From Paenibacillus kyungheensis (lineage in GTDB: Bacteria; Bacillota; Bacilli; Paenibacillales; Paenibacillaceae): a stretch of 64,000 nt of DNA. Positions 17,206 to 25,280 of the stretch are shown here, in pieces. Both the position numbers and the translations under genes were made by a program. Location: the NCBI RefSeq assembly GCF_028606985.1, contig NZ_CP117416.1, forward strand, positions 1,712,001 to 1,776,000, written 5' to 3'. How positions within the stretch are numbered: the first letter of the stretch is position 1; each line of letters opens with the position of its first letter. The notes beneath the pieces were generated by a model, which worked only from the letters and a program-made list of their open reading frames with translations, did not search any database and was not told where the DNA came from.

Positions 17206-17811
17206 ATGAAATCATTAGAAAAAGCATTATCACAATGGGTACAGACTCATCATCAATATAAAGTTAGCGGGCAATATATACCTGTATCGCCGGATACATT
17301 GCAGCACCAATGGCCAGATACAATTCCAAGTTCACCTGAATTGGATTATTATCTAAGTCATTATGAACCGTCTGATGTACTGGTTGAGACTGGATTTGCT
17401 CCGATTATATTCTGGCCTATCGATCAGTTGCAACAAGCATTGATTGGTTATCGCTGGGTAGGCATGTCAGAGCCTTTTACAGAAAGCGATACATGGCGTG
17501 CAGACTTTGTGATTATTGCAGATGATCTGGGCAAAGGTAATCCTATTATCGTCGCAACCAGTGAAGAAGGGACGCCTGTATATGCAGGATATGATGCAGG
17601 CGAGCCTTTTTTGATTGCACCTACACTGGCAGATTTTTTTGTAGCGATGAGCTTACTTATTGAGGTTGTATACGGATCATTTGAGATTTTTGAAATAACA
17701 GATGATGATAGTGTAGTGCTACCAGCGTTTGAAGAACAGCTCAAGACTGCGATTGAACCGATTCTGGGAGCGGAATTATTTGCGAATTTCTATGATTACT
17801 TTTACGGATAA
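17206..17811 (+). CDS. SUKH (SMI1/KNR4-like) family protein
   Basis: A 201-residue soluble acidic protein. Features typical of the SMI1/KNR4 superfamily are the early hydrophobic and proline-rich part, FWPIDQLQQALIGYRW, the central DFVIIADDLGKGNPIIVA strand pair, a short insert TSEEGTPVYAGYDAGEPFLIAPTLADFF, and a C-terminal helix. Members include immunity proteins against contact-dependent or polymorphic toxins, but many stand-alone copies have no known partner. No toxin gene is adjacent. It has a clear start and its own downstream terminator. Confidence 0.6.
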   Translation: MKSLEKALSQWVQTHHQYKVSGQYIPVSPDTLQHQWPDTIPSSPELDYYLSHYEPSDVLVETGFAPIIFWPIDQLQQALIGYRWVGMSEPFTESDTWRADFVIIADDLGKGNPIIVATSEEGTPVYAGYDAGEPFLIAPTLADFFVAMSLLIEVVYGSFEIFEITDDDSVVLPAFEEQLKTAIEPILGAELFANFYDYFYG

Positions 17812-17859
17812 TCGTTATTTATGGCTCGATAGGGGACAAGTCTATAGAACAGACATAAT

Positions 17860-17905
17860 AAAAACTCCGCTTCTCACTAGATATCGTGGGAAAGCGGAGT
17901 TTTTG
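17860..17905. terminator. Bidirectional intrinsic terminator
   Basis: AAAAACTCCGCTT and AAGCGGAGTTTTT pair around a 17-base loop between the SUKH-type gene and the convergent HTH gene. Confidence 0.85.
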
Positions 17906-17952
17906 TGCTGCTTATTTGGTTGTACCTATACATTCAATGTGAATATGCTAAA

Positions 17953-18555
17953 TTACGCTTGAGATTTTTCATCTTCGCCCAATACACAGTCAGCGAATAA
18001 GACGGATTTGGGAATACGGAAAAATTGTTCTGTTTTTTCTTGAAATGCTGGTGAAGGCAGTGTAGCTTGATGTAACCATTTACGGAAAGTACCGGGATGA
18101 ACACCAATCCAATGGCTAACATCGGTTACTGATAGATCATGTACCATACATAAGCCTGTCAAAATGTGATTACGTACCGGTGAACGAGTAATCGTTCTTT
18201 TCATAAAGCGAGATGGTTCTTGCTGGCAAATCACAGGGCTATTATTGATCACCTGCTGGTTAAACAAAATGTGGTGCGGGTATCCCAATTCCCGGCATAC
18301 TTTTTCAAGATTGGCTTTGCCAGGGAGGCGGCCTTCATAGACCCAAGCGCTTACGCTTCGTGATGAAACCGATAACCGTTCTGCAAGCTCAGATAGTTTG
18401 ATATCATTGACCATGAGCACAGCGAGCAATACTCGATTGCGGATTTGACAACGTGTTGGTCTGCGGAATCGCTTAACTCGCACTCCTTTGCCGAGGTACT
18501 TACGGTTGATCAGAGACCACGCCTCTATAAAGTGTCGTTCTGGTTGATTAGGCAT
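17953..18555 (-). CDS. Regulator with two HTH repeats
   Basis: A 200-residue basic protein containing two related segments. Residues about 38-100 begin RNRVLLAVLMVNDIKLSELA, and residues about 126-185 begin RNHILTGLCMVHDLSVTDVS. Each looks like a lambda-repressor/Xre-type helix-turn-helix of about 60 residues (first SVSSRSVSAWVYEGRLP, second GVHPGTFRKWLHQATLP). A basic stretch (VRVKRFRRPTR) precedes the first. The start is set by GGAGG 6 bases upstream. I do not recognise the family beyond this; the duplication suggests binding of a long or bipartite operator. No partner gene is adjacent. Confidence 0.65.
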   Translation of the reverse strand: MPNQPERHFIEAWSLINRKYLGKGVRVKRFRRPTRCQIRNRVLLAVLMVNDIKLSELAERLSVSSRSVSAWVYEGRLPGKANLEKVCRELGYPHHILFNQQVINNSPVICQQEPSRFMKRTITRSPVRNHILTGLCMVHDLSVTDVSHWIGVHPGTFRKWLHQATLPSPAFQEKTEQFFRIPKSVLFADCVLGEDEKSQA

Positions 18556-18609
18556 ATTTCCTCCGATTAATCTATTTTTTCTTGATATTAGGTTTAGTGT
18601 CCTTTCAAC

Positions 18610-18638
18610 ATCCTACAACACCCAGACGCTCGTTTCAA
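18610..18638 (-). promoter_or_regulatory. Possible promoter of the two-HTH regulator
   Basis: On the minus strand TTGAAA (18638-18633) and TAGGAT (18615-18610) are 17 bases apart, 55 bases before the start codon. Confidence 0.4.
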
Positions 18639-19040
18639 GCTGACATGGTCACTATTTTTAACCATTTAAGAATATTTATCAAATAAGAATGATTATAAGC
18701 ATATTTACTTATCTAAATCAGTAAGATGGATCACAACCATCTGCTTTATTTTAATAGAAGTCATTGATATTTGAAGCGTATAAAATAAGATAAAAAAGTG
18801 ATCCTTATATCCTTTTTTTGGAAGATATATCGCTATCATTTATAAAATACACAGAAGACTGGAGAAAAAAAACAGATATTCTTGCGTATAGACAGAAGTC
18901 TGCTTTTTCCTTGATATCACTCACTTTTGGAAGGATATCGATGAACATACAGGTTGTTATTTGAAAAAAATAAATCCATTTCTGATACATTTGTTGTGTA
19001 ATGGGGTATTAAATAAGACGATAGCCAATTTGCTTACTAA
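18639..19040. other. AT-rich intergenic region between the two-HTH gene and L25 copy 2
   Basis: No convincing gene or RNA is visible. There is a weak inverted repeat GATGG/CCATC near 18725-18742. A 61-codon minus-strand frame at 18805-18990 lacks a ribosome binding site. A CCAATTT/AAATTGG hairpin at 19025-19045 abuts the promoter of the next gene. Confidence 0.4.
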
Positions 19041-19045
19041 ATTGG

Positions 19046-19073
19046 TTGCAACATTAAAAAACTAACATACAAT
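19046..19073 (+). promoter_or_regulatory. Likely promoter of L25 copy 2
   Basis: TTGCAA (19046-19051) and TACAAT (19068-19073) are 16 bases apart, giving a short leader of about 23 bases. A perfect 7-base inverted repeat at 19025-19045 ends next to the -35 and might bind a regulator. GGGGTAT further upstream resembles a sigma-B -10, but no matching -35 is seen. Confidence 0.5.
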
Positions 19074-19102
19074 CGTTTTATATTATTAGGAGGCCAATAC
19101 TT

Positions 19103-19756
19103 ATGAGTACAAGTCATGAAAAACTTACAGCAACAAAAAGAGAAAGTTCAAAACGTTCTGAAATGCGTGAACTTCGTCTAAAAGGACGCGTTCCAGGTGT
19201 AGTATATGGCCCGGATTTGGGCAGTGTTCCTGTACATGTAGATTCTAAACAACTTCTAGCTCACGTTAAACGTGGTGGAGCAGAAATGTTCTCACTTGCT
19301 GTAGAAGGTGGAAAAGAAGTACAAGTTCTTATTAAAGATGTACAACGTGTAGACGGTCGCATCTTGCATGCTGACTTTATGCAAGTTTCCGATACTAAAC
19401 CAATTCATGTAACCATGCCAATTGACTTCCACGGTGAAGCAATCGGTACTAAATCTGGTGGTGTGTTACAACACCAAGCAACAGAATTAGAAGTAAGCGG
19501 TTTGGCTAAAAACTTGCCAAGTAGCCTTGAAGTTGATATTTCCGCTTTGGAAATCGGCGACAGAGTAACTGCTGGCGATGTTAAATTGCCTTCTGGCGTT
19601 ACATTGGTATCAAGTGAAGAAGAGATCATCGCTTCTGTTATCGTACCTCGTGTAGCTGAAGAAGATCTTGAGCCTACAACTGCTGAAGAAGCTGAAACTA
19701 CTGATGCTTCTACAAATAATCAAGGCGAAGAAGTTCCAGAAGTAGGTAAAGAATAA
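19103..19756 (+). CDS. 50S ribosomal protein L25/general stress protein Ctc, copy 2
   Basis: A 217-residue long-type L25. The N-terminal 5S rRNA-binding domain has RSEMRELRLKGRVPGVVYGP; then come ILHADFMQV, the beta domain with GGVLQHQATELEVSGLAKNLP, and an acidic tail of Glu, Thr and Asn. It differs strongly from copy 1 over the whole length, so the two are old paralogues rather than a recent duplication. AGGAGG stands 8 bases before the start. It is monocistronic, with its own promoter and terminator. The motif set here is closer to the common L25/Ctc form, so this may be the main ribosomal copy. Confidence 0.92.
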   Translation: MSTSHEKLTATKRESSKRSEMRELRLKGRVPGVVYGPDLGSVPVHVDSKQLLAHVKRGGAEMFSLAVEGGKEVQVLIKDVQRVDGRILHADFMQVSDTKPIHVTMPIDFHGEAIGTKSGGVLQHQATELEVSGLAKNLPSSLEVDISALEIGDRVTAGDVKLPSGVTLVSSEEEIIASVIVPRVAEEDLEPTTAEEAETTDASTNNQGEEVPEVGKE

Positions 19757-19799
19757 TAGTTGCATCTATCTGTACAATGCGTACTATATAGCATAACGA

Positions 19800-19836
19800 A
19801 AAAGCTGATACTCTTTAAGAGTGTCAGCTTTTTTTA
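19800..19836 (+). terminator. Intrinsic terminator after L25 copy 2
   Basis: AAAGCTGATACTCTT and AAGAGTGTCAGCTTT pair with one wobble and are followed by seven T. Confidence 0.85.
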
Positions 19837-19909
19837 TCAGCGCATCTATTGATTATTTATGATACGATAAGAAAGAAACTTATTGTCTATATAAAGGAGC
19901 TATTCTGTT

Positions 19910-20197
19910 ATGATCAAACACATTGTCTTATTTAAGTTGAAAAATCCTACAACTGAAGTCGTGAATGAAACCGTAGCCAAATTAAGAAGTTTGGAAGGAA
20001 AAGTGGATTCACTGATTGCTTTGGAAATCGGGGCAGACATTTTGCGTACAGAACGTTCTTATGATGTTGCGTTAACAGCTACATTTGAGACATTAGAAGG
20101 TTTACAAGCGTATCAAGTGCATCCAGAACATGTGAAAATCATTGAATACATGAATAGTGTGAGAGAAAGTTCAATAGCAGCAGACTACGAATACTAA
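19910..20197 (+). CDS. Dabb (stress-responsive A/B barrel) family protein
   Basis: A 95-residue protein with the dimeric alpha/beta-barrel signature: MIKHIVLFKLK at the start, a central GADILRTERSYDVALTATFE strand pair and YQVHPEHVKIIEYM near the end. Members are small dimeric proteins; a few plant members are cyclases, while most bacterial ones have no assigned reaction. AAAGGAG precedes the start. The next gene begins 15 bases after its stop, so the two are probably co-transcribed. Confidence 0.8.
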   Translation: MIKHIVLFKLKNPTTEVVNETVAKLRSLEGKVDSLIALEIGADILRTERSYDVALTATFETLEGLQAYQVHPEHVKIIEYMNSVRESSIAADYEY

Positions 20198-20212
20198 GGC
20201 GGTGTGACTCTT

Positions 20213-20686
20213 TTGTACTATATAAACCGTGAACAGATTGAACGAAGAATTGTAGCCTTAGAAGATGTATGTGAAGCATTACAACAAGTGTCTACGGATT
20301 GGGATAACAGTCTTATTTCTGGTTTTGTTCAAGAGCGGGCACTTCATTTAGCGATTGAATGTGTAACTGATATCGGCAGTTATTTAATTGATGGTTTTAT
20401 TATGCGAGATGCTAGTAGTTATGACGATATCGTAGATATTATGCGTGATGAAAAAGTAATCGATCAACCGATGGGCGAAATGTTGACAGCACTGGTGCGT
20501 CTGCGTCGTCCGCTAGTACAAGAGTATTATGATTGGAATCGCACTGAACTTCATCCGCTGACTACTCCTCTAGTAGAGGTATTAAAAGAATTCGGTCAAC
20601 GGATTTATACGTATCTAGATCAAGAATTAGATTCGTTAACAGTGGTAAATGTAGACAGATCATCAGGTACCTCGACGTCTACATAA
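20213..20686 (+). CDS. DUF86/HepT-like protein (YutE type)
   Basis: A 157-residue helical protein of the DUF86 (HepT) superfamily. The start is put at TTG 20213, because AAGGCGG lies about 9 bases upstream and the resulting MYYINREQIERRI matches the start of YutE; a GTG at 20204 abuts the site. Motifs are LAIECVTDIGSYLIDGFIMRD and DDIVDIMRDEKVI. The HepT RNase motif R-x4-H-x-Y reads RRPLVQEY here, so the catalytic histidine is Gln, as I recall for YutE too. No MntA-type nucleotidyltransferase partner is adjacent, so an active toxin is unlikely. The function is unknown. Confidence 0.75.
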   Translation: MYYINREQIERRIVALEDVCEALQQVSTDWDNSLISGFVQERALHLAIECVTDIGSYLIDGFIMRDASSYDDIVDIMRDEKVIDQPMGEMLTALVRLRRPLVQEYYDWNRTELHPLTTPLVEVLKEFGQRIYTYLDQELDSLTVVNVDRSSGTSTST

Positions 20687-20733
20687 GCTACCCTATTATA
20701 GTAAATATCTTGTTTGAAATGAATGCTTTGGAA

Positions 20734-20762
20734 TTTACATCGCTGAGTGGATACGCTACAAT
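20734..20762 (+). promoter_or_regulatory. Promoter of the SufR-like regulator
   Basis: TTTACA (20734-20739) and TACAAT (20757-20762) are separated by 17 bases. Transcription would begin near 20769, leaving a leader of about 85 bases. Confidence 0.6.
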
Positions 20763-20775
20763 AGCGTTAATCCAC

Positions 20776-20850
20776 AAAGGGATAATGTGACCCTTTTCGC
20801 TGACAAAGCGGATCGGGTCATTTTTATTTCAATTTAGAGCAAGGGGGTCA
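20776..20850 (+). promoter_or_regulatory. Structured leader with mutually exclusive hairpins
   Basis: TGACCC (20788-20793) can pair with GGGTCA (20815-20820) around an inner CGCT/AGCG stem, and TTTTTATTT follows: a terminator. AAAGGG (20776-20781) can instead pair with CCCTTT (20791-20796), which would break that stem. A second GGGTCA (20845-20850) lies in the ribosome binding region of the next gene and could also pair with TGACCC. This resembles an attenuator; the TGACCC/GGGTCA repeats could alternatively be operator half-sites. Confidence 0.5.
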
Positions 20851-20854
20851 TACG

Positions 20855-21496
20855 ATGAAGTCCCATCAGGAACCATCGACCCGGCGCAGTATTATGATTA
20901 TGCTCAAAACACAAGGACCCTTCAGTGTATCTGAGCTAGCACGGGAATTGAATATTACAGAGATGGCGGTCAGACGTCATATTCATACGTTAGATCAAGA
21001 AGGATTATTGATTACCGAAACGGTGCGTATTCCAACAGGTAGACCGTTTTTACGCTTTCGGTTAAGTGAACGTGCAGAAGAACATTTTCCTCATAATTAT
21101 CATCAACTAGCGTTAGATCTGCTAAGTGAGTTGGATGAAGACGCAGTGGCTGTATTATTTGAAGGACGTAAGCAGAAATTGTTATCTCGTTATCAAAGTA
21201 TTGCAGATACTCAAGATCACCAAGAACGAGTAGCTGCTTTGACTGATATTCAGCATCATGGTGGATATATGGCACGTTATGAGCAACAAAGTGAGGATCA
21301 GTATACGATTTATGAATATAACTGTCCCATCAATCAGATTGCGAATCGCTATGATATTGCTTGTCAGTGTGAACAACAGTTATTTGAACAATTACTACAA
21401 GCAGATGTAAAGCGAACTGAATGTATCGCCAAAGGTGGACATTGTTGCGTATATCAGATTCAATTTCCATCCAATTCAGCAGCAGATTCAGAGTAA
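20855..21496 (+). CDS. SufR-like winged-helix metalloregulator
   Basis: A 213-residue regulator. The N-terminal winged helix (residues 10-65) has FSVSELARELNITEMAVRRHI and a wing with GRPFLRFRL. The C-terminal part has YEYNCPINQIANRYDIACQC, then TECIAKGGHCCVYQI, a cysteine set like that of SufR-type proteins, which bind an iron-sulfur cluster and control cluster assembly genes. Extra cysteines (CQC, CC) make the exact ligands uncertain. No suf gene is adjacent in this window. The start follows AAGGGGG. The structured leader upstream suggests autoregulation. Confidence 0.7.
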   Translation: MKSHQEPSTRRSIMIMLKTQGPFSVSELARELNITEMAVRRHIHTLDQEGLLITETVRIPTGRPFLRFRLSERAEEHFPHNYHQLALDLLSELDEDAVAVLFEGRKQKLLSRYQSIADTQDHQERVAALTDIQHHGGYMARYEQQSEDQYTIYEYNCPINQIANRYDIACQCEQQLFEQLLQADVKRTECIAKGGHCCVYQIQFPSNSAADSE

Positions 21497-21524
21497 AAGC
21501 AGATCGATTATCGGTCTGCTTTTT
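21494..21524 (+). terminator. Intrinsic terminator after the SufR-like gene
   Basis: AAAGCAGA and TCTGCTTT, with inner CGAT/ATCG pairing, are followed by a T run. Confidence 0.7.
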
Positions 21525-21622
21525 GATTTATCTGATGATGATCTATCGACAGGTGGGATTTTTAAGCGGTGTGTGGGTAATACACATATAGAAAAGATAA
21601 GTGAAACGAAGGAGAGATAACG

Positions 21623-21937
21623 ATGCCAAATCATAACAAATCGAAAAGTTTAACATGTGGTATTTTGACAGGACTATTAGTAGGAGGATCGACAGCACTT
21701 TTGCTAGCTCCTAAAGGCGGTCGTGAACTGCGTTCAGATATTTCCACCAATGCTCGTATTGCAGGAGCAAAAGGTCGTGAATTAGCAGAACTGAGCAGAG
21801 AAGTGGTAGGCGTAGTCAAAGATTGGAAAGAACAGATCAATATCGCAACAGCAGAGGTGAAAGTAGAACTAGCTGCTCTCAAAGCAGAACAAGCGGATCA
21901 ACCAGGTCCACAAACTAAAGGAAATTATAGCGTCTAA
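21623..21937 (+). CDS. YtxH-like small membrane-associated protein
   Basis: A 104-residue protein with one N-terminal hydrophobic segment (about residues 11-29, GILTGLLVGGSTALLLAPK) followed by GGRELRSDI and a long, charged, mostly helical tail. This is the YtxH/gas-vesicle-like pattern of Firmicutes; B. subtilis YtxH is stress induced, but its molecular role is unknown. The start follows AAGGAGAG. The protein probably sits on the inner membrane face with the helical tail in the cytoplasm. Confidence 0.75.
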   Translation: MPNHNKSKSLTCGILTGLLVGGSTALLLAPKGGRELRSDISTNARIAGAKGRELAELSREVVGVVKDWKEQINIATAEVKVELAALKAEQADQPGPQTKGNYSV

Positions 21938-21957
21938 ACAAACGTTACATCTTTCAC

Positions 21958-21985
21958 TTGCTACTAATTGTGTATACGGTATAAT
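21958..21985 (+). promoter_or_regulatory. Likely promoter of the glutamate racemase gene
   Basis: TTGCTA (21958-21963) and a consensus TATAAT (21980-21985) are 16 bases apart. Confidence 0.55.
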
Positions 21986-22012
21986 AAGTACAGTTTACGA
22001 AAAGGAAGCGAT

Positions 22013-22828
22013 ATGTACGTGCAACAACCGATAGCTATATTCGACTCAGGTGTGGGAGGATTAACTGTTGCTAAAGAAGTGATGCGACAACTACCACGCG
22101 AAAAAATTATTTATTTTGGAGATACAGCACGTGCACCTTATGGGCCTCGTTCTCTAGAAGAAGTGAAAGAATTCACCGAGCAAATTGTGAATTATTTGAT
22201 GACCTTTCAGCCGAAGATGATTGTGATTGCTTGTAACACCGCAACGGCAGCAGCATTGGAACATATCAGTGCACAGGTATCTATACCGGTGATTGGTGTT
22301 ATTCATCCAGGCTCACGAGCTGCGATTAGCGCGACCAAAACAGGCTTTATCGGTGTAATCGGGACATTAGGAACGATTAACAGTGGGGCATATTCAGCAG
22401 CGTTGAAGCAATTATCACCTTTTGTACAAGTGTATAGTCAGGCTTGTCCTGATTTCGTACCGTTGGTGGAGCGTGGAGTGTTTTTGGATCAGGAAGCTTA
22501 TGAGGTAGCTCAGCAAGTGTTAGCACCTGTGCGTAGTTATCCTATTGATTGTCTGATTCTAGGCTGTACGCATTATCCATTTCTGACCGAAGCGATCCAA
22601 GCAGCAGTCGGGCCTGATGTGAAATTGATCAATTCAGCCGAAGAAACTGCGCGCGAGATCAGTACCATTTTGTACAACAAAGGAAAACTTGCTCTTACAG
22701 AAGATCTACCTGTACATGAATTTTTCTGTAGTGGAACTGCGGAGATTTTTCAACAGATTGCCCGTCAATGGTTAGGAGAGCAGATCAAGCTTACTCCAGT
22801 ACTATGGCAAGTCTCGCGAATGATGTAA
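22013..22828 (+). CDS. murI: Glutamate racemase
   Basis: A 271-residue cofactor-independent racemase that makes D-glutamate for peptidoglycan. Both catalytic cysteine motifs are present: VIACNTATAAAL and ILGCTHYPFL. The N-terminal FDSGVGGLTVAKEV and the FGDTARAPYGPRS motif are characteristic. The start at 22013 follows AAAAGGAAG; a frame extension to 21968 runs into the -10 box of the promoter. It is a single-gene unit ending in a bidirectional terminator. Confidence 0.95.
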   Translation: MYVQQPIAIFDSGVGGLTVAKEVMRQLPREKIIYFGDTARAPYGPRSLEEVKEFTEQIVNYLMTFQPKMIVIACNTATAAALEHISAQVSIPVIGVIHPGSRAAISATKTGFIGVIGTLGTINSGAYSAALKQLSPFVQVYSQACPDFVPLVERGVFLDQEAYEVAQQVLAPVRSYPIDCLILGCTHYPFLTEAIQAAVGPDVKLINSAEETAREISTILYNKGKLALTEDLPVHEFFCSGTAEIFQQIARQWLGEQIKLTPVLWQVSRMM

Positions 22829-22857
22829 ATGGATGATTCTATTTGCAATAAGTACAT

Positions 22858-22902
22858 AAAAAAGCTACCTTCATGCTGTATAAGTTGAAGGTAGCTTTTT
22901 TG
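22858..22902. terminator. Bidirectional terminator between murI and mtnK
   Basis: AAAAAAGCTACCTTCA and TGAAGGTAGCTTTTTT form a strong stem with A and T runs on both sides. Confidence 0.85.
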
Positions 22903-23006
22903 ATTATATTTTGAATTGAATTACATATGATTAAAGAATAGGATTAAGCGCTTATCCCTATGATGAGCAGGTATCATTTATCTGAATAGACAGGTTCAAT
23001 GGTCTA

Positions 23007-24221
23007 TTACAATGAGGGGTGGACGATAGATGCTCCTGTAACGACCTGTTGTAGCGCCTGTACGAGTTGTGCAGGGCTTTGATATAAAGAGCGGTTGACG
23101 ATAAAGTCACGTCCTAGTGCCGCTGCATTGCGCTTAACAGTGAGTCTATGAGCATCTTCTATGATCGCTTCGATATCCCGTGCATGAGCCAAACCGAAAA
23201 TGCGGCGGATTATTTCACTTCCAGCAAATCCAACAGCATCTTCAAAAATATGCTGTAACTGATATTCCAGATAACCCTCGATAGATGCAAAATCTTCTAC
23301 ATTGTTCTGTTGCCATAGAGTAGAAAAGGTGTCTACAAATACATCCCATACATTGGTGATATGGAATAAAAGAGCATCCCGTCCATCTTCTTCACGAGCG
23401 AGCGCAGACAATAATGTATTGGCTATAAAGAGCCCAATATCGAATCCAATCGGCCCGTAAAAAGCAAATTCAGGATCGATCACTTTCGTTTCTTCGTCAC
23501 TAGCGAAAATACTTCCTGTATGCAGATCACCATGTAACAATGCTTCCGCATGAGTGATAAATGTCTGTTTTAACTTTGCCGCCTCAAGTAAAAGGGATTG
23601 ATCTCCCCATATCTGTTCAGCAATGGGACGCAGTATAGGTTCTACATCATTTGTCTCATGGTCGAATAGAGGATACGTAAATACAAAGTTTTCTGTAATT
23701 TTACACAATTCAGGATTATGAAATTGTAATGCAAGTTCGCGCTTCTCTTGCGGACCCATAGCAAAATCTGAAGTTGCAAACAGAGTCTTTGCCAAAAATT
23801 CACCAATATGTGTAGAAAGCAGTGGATAGGTAGAGCCGCTAGCTAATCCAGTACGTACAATCGTGAGATGAGACAAGTCTTCCATCACTGTAATAGCATA
23901 GGTAGGATCAGTATAATAAATTTCAGGTACATATTGAGGAACATGTTTGGCAAAATGTCGTAACGCTTCACTTTCAATTACAGCCCGATTCAGTGTCAAA
24001 GGCCATCCTTCACCAATCACACGTACATAAGGAAGAGCTTGTTTAATAATAATGCCACGCTTAGCCGCAGGTTCGGTGATCCGAAAAACCATATTCAGAT
24101 TACCATCACCAATCTCATGACAGATAAGATCAGCATCTGCGCTGAAAAGTTCTAATGTTTTGGCAAGGGCGATTGCGGTTGTTTCTGTTAGTGCTTCATA
24201 TGATGGTTCAGAACGAGTCAT
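23007..24221 (-). CDS. mtnK: S-methyl-5-thioribose kinase
   Basis: A 404-residue kinase of the aminoglycoside phosphotransferase-like fold that phosphorylates 5-methylthioribose at C1 for methionine salvage. Diagnostic motifs are the N-terminal EIGDGNLNMVFRI, IIIKQALPYVR, the catalytic HGDLHTGSI and the metal-binding VIDPEFAFYGP. The start at 24221 follows AGGAGG; an ATG at 24239 overlaps that site. It is the last gene of a minus-strand operon with a ribose-type ABC importer, 72 bases after the permease gene. No mtnA isomerase is adjacent. Relatives also phosphorylate 5-deoxyribose. Confidence 0.9.
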   Translation of the reverse strand: MTRSEPSYEALTETTAIALAKTLELFSADADLICHEIGDGNLNMVFRITEPAAKRGIIIKQALPYVRVIGEGWPLTLNRAVIESEALRHFAKHVPQYVPEIYYTDPTYAITVMEDLSHLTIVRTGLASGSTYPLLSTHIGEFLAKTLFATSDFAMGPQEKRELALQFHNPELCKITENFVFTYPLFDHETNDVEPILRPIAEQIWGDQSLLLEAAKLKQTFITHAEALLHGDLHTGSIFASDEETKVIDPEFAFYGPIGFDIGLFIANTLLSALAREEDGRDALLFHITNVWDVFVDTFSTLWQQNNVEDFASIEGYLEYQLQHIFEDAVGFAGSEIIRRIFGLAHARDIEAIIEDAHRLTVKRNAAALGRDFIVNRSLYQSPAQLVQALQQVVTGASIVHPSL

Positions 24222-24293
24222 TCTATATATCCTCCTCATAGAAAAGATTTGACTTAGTACAATGCTGATTGATCATTTATAAAAAAAGAAATC

Positions 24294-25280
24294 TTATACT
24301 TTTTGCCGTTTACGATGAACAAAAGTTACTGCCAAAGCGAGAACAAGTACTGCTCCTTTGATAATATCTGTTGTGTAATACTGCACATGAAGCATAGTCA
24401 TACCGTTAACCAGTACGCCCATTAATACAGCACCGAAAAAAGTACCAATTACATTAGGACGACCTGCACCGAATACAGAATAGCCGACAAAAACAGCCGC
24501 TAGCGCATCCATTTGCATCGATGATCCTGCATCAATCTGACCGGAACCTACACGAGCTGCGAATAGAATTCCGCCTACCGCTGCAAACACACCGGAAGCC
24601 ACATAAGCAAGAGTACGTACACGATTTACCCGCAATCCAGATAAGCGAGCCGCTTCTTCATTGCTACCTGTCATAATCATTTGCCGTCCACCACGTGTAT
24701 ATTTGAAAAATAAATGCATACCAATTACAGCAACTAGCATCAGAATAACTGGAAAAGGAACGCCCAACAATTTACCCTGACCAATCCAGAGAAACGAATC
24801 CAACATTACTCCAGGCGCTTTGGTTCCATCTTGAAATTGCATATTGTTGTAGATCGAGTAGCCTTTGGTATACGTTCGATGAATTCCGCTGACGATATAC
24901 ATTACAGCTAACGTTGCCAGTAGATCAGGAATCCGAATTTTGACAATTAAAAAGGAATTCAATAAGCCTACTAGAGCACCAATAATCAACGGAACAATCA
25001 ATACTAAAATCAACGGCATCTGGTGCCAGACCATCATTGCCGCCACTACAACCGTAGTCAGCGATACTGTCGATCCAGCAGAAAGATCGAATCCATCAAC
25101 CGTGAGTGAGATCGTAATGCCTATCGCTACAAATGTAACAATCGAAATCGAACGTAAAATATCGCTTATATTGTTGTATGTGAAAAAGTGTTGATTATAA
25201 ATAGAGAAAAACAGTAATACCAATCCGATAAAAATTAAAGCTCCATAACGATACGAAAACTGAGCGATTTTGTGGTTCAT
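24294..25280 (-). CDS. Ribose-type ABC transporter permease
   Basis: A 328-residue membrane protein with eight to ten hydrophobic segments, of the RbsC/BPD_transp_2 family. Typical motifs are GFDLSAGSTVSL near residue 65, LLATLAVMYIVSGI near 130 and the cytoplasmic loop GSNEEAARLSGLRV that contacts the ATPase. It overlaps the ATPase gene by 4 bases. It would form the membrane channel of the importer encoded by this operon. Confidence 0.9.
   Translation of the reverse strand: MNHKIAQFSYRYGALIFIGLVLLFFSIYNQHFFTYNNISDILRSISIVTFVAIGITISLTVDGFDLSAGSTVSLTTVVVAAMMVWHQMPLILVLIVPLIIGALVGLLNSFLIVKIRIPDLLATLAVMYIVSGIHRTYTKGYSIYNNMQFQDGTKAPGVMLDSFLWIGQGKLLGVPFPVILMLVAVIGMHLFFKYTRGGRQMIMTGSNEEAARLSGLRVNRVRTLAYVASGVFAAVGGILFAARVGSGQIDAGSSMQMDALAAVFVGYSVFGAGRPNVIGTFFGAVLMGVLVNGMTMLHVQYYTTDIIKGAVLVLALAVTFVHRKRQKV

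Noticed and set aside
17206-17811. Immunity protein of a polymorphic toxin system
   Set aside because: The SUKH-like fold is plausible, but no toxin, WXG100 or secretion gene is nearby, so no system is claimed.
18805-18990. 61-codon minus-strand gene
   Set aside because: There is no ribosome binding site, the composition is AT-driven, and no recognisable motif is present.
19003-19012. Sigma-B promoter of L25 copy 2 (GGGGTAT)
   Set aside because: No GTTT-type -35 box lies at the right distance, and a good sigma-A promoter is closer to the gene.
20213-20686. Active HepT-MntA toxin-antitoxin system
   Set aside because: The catalytic histidine is absent and no nucleotidyltransferase partner gene is adjacent.
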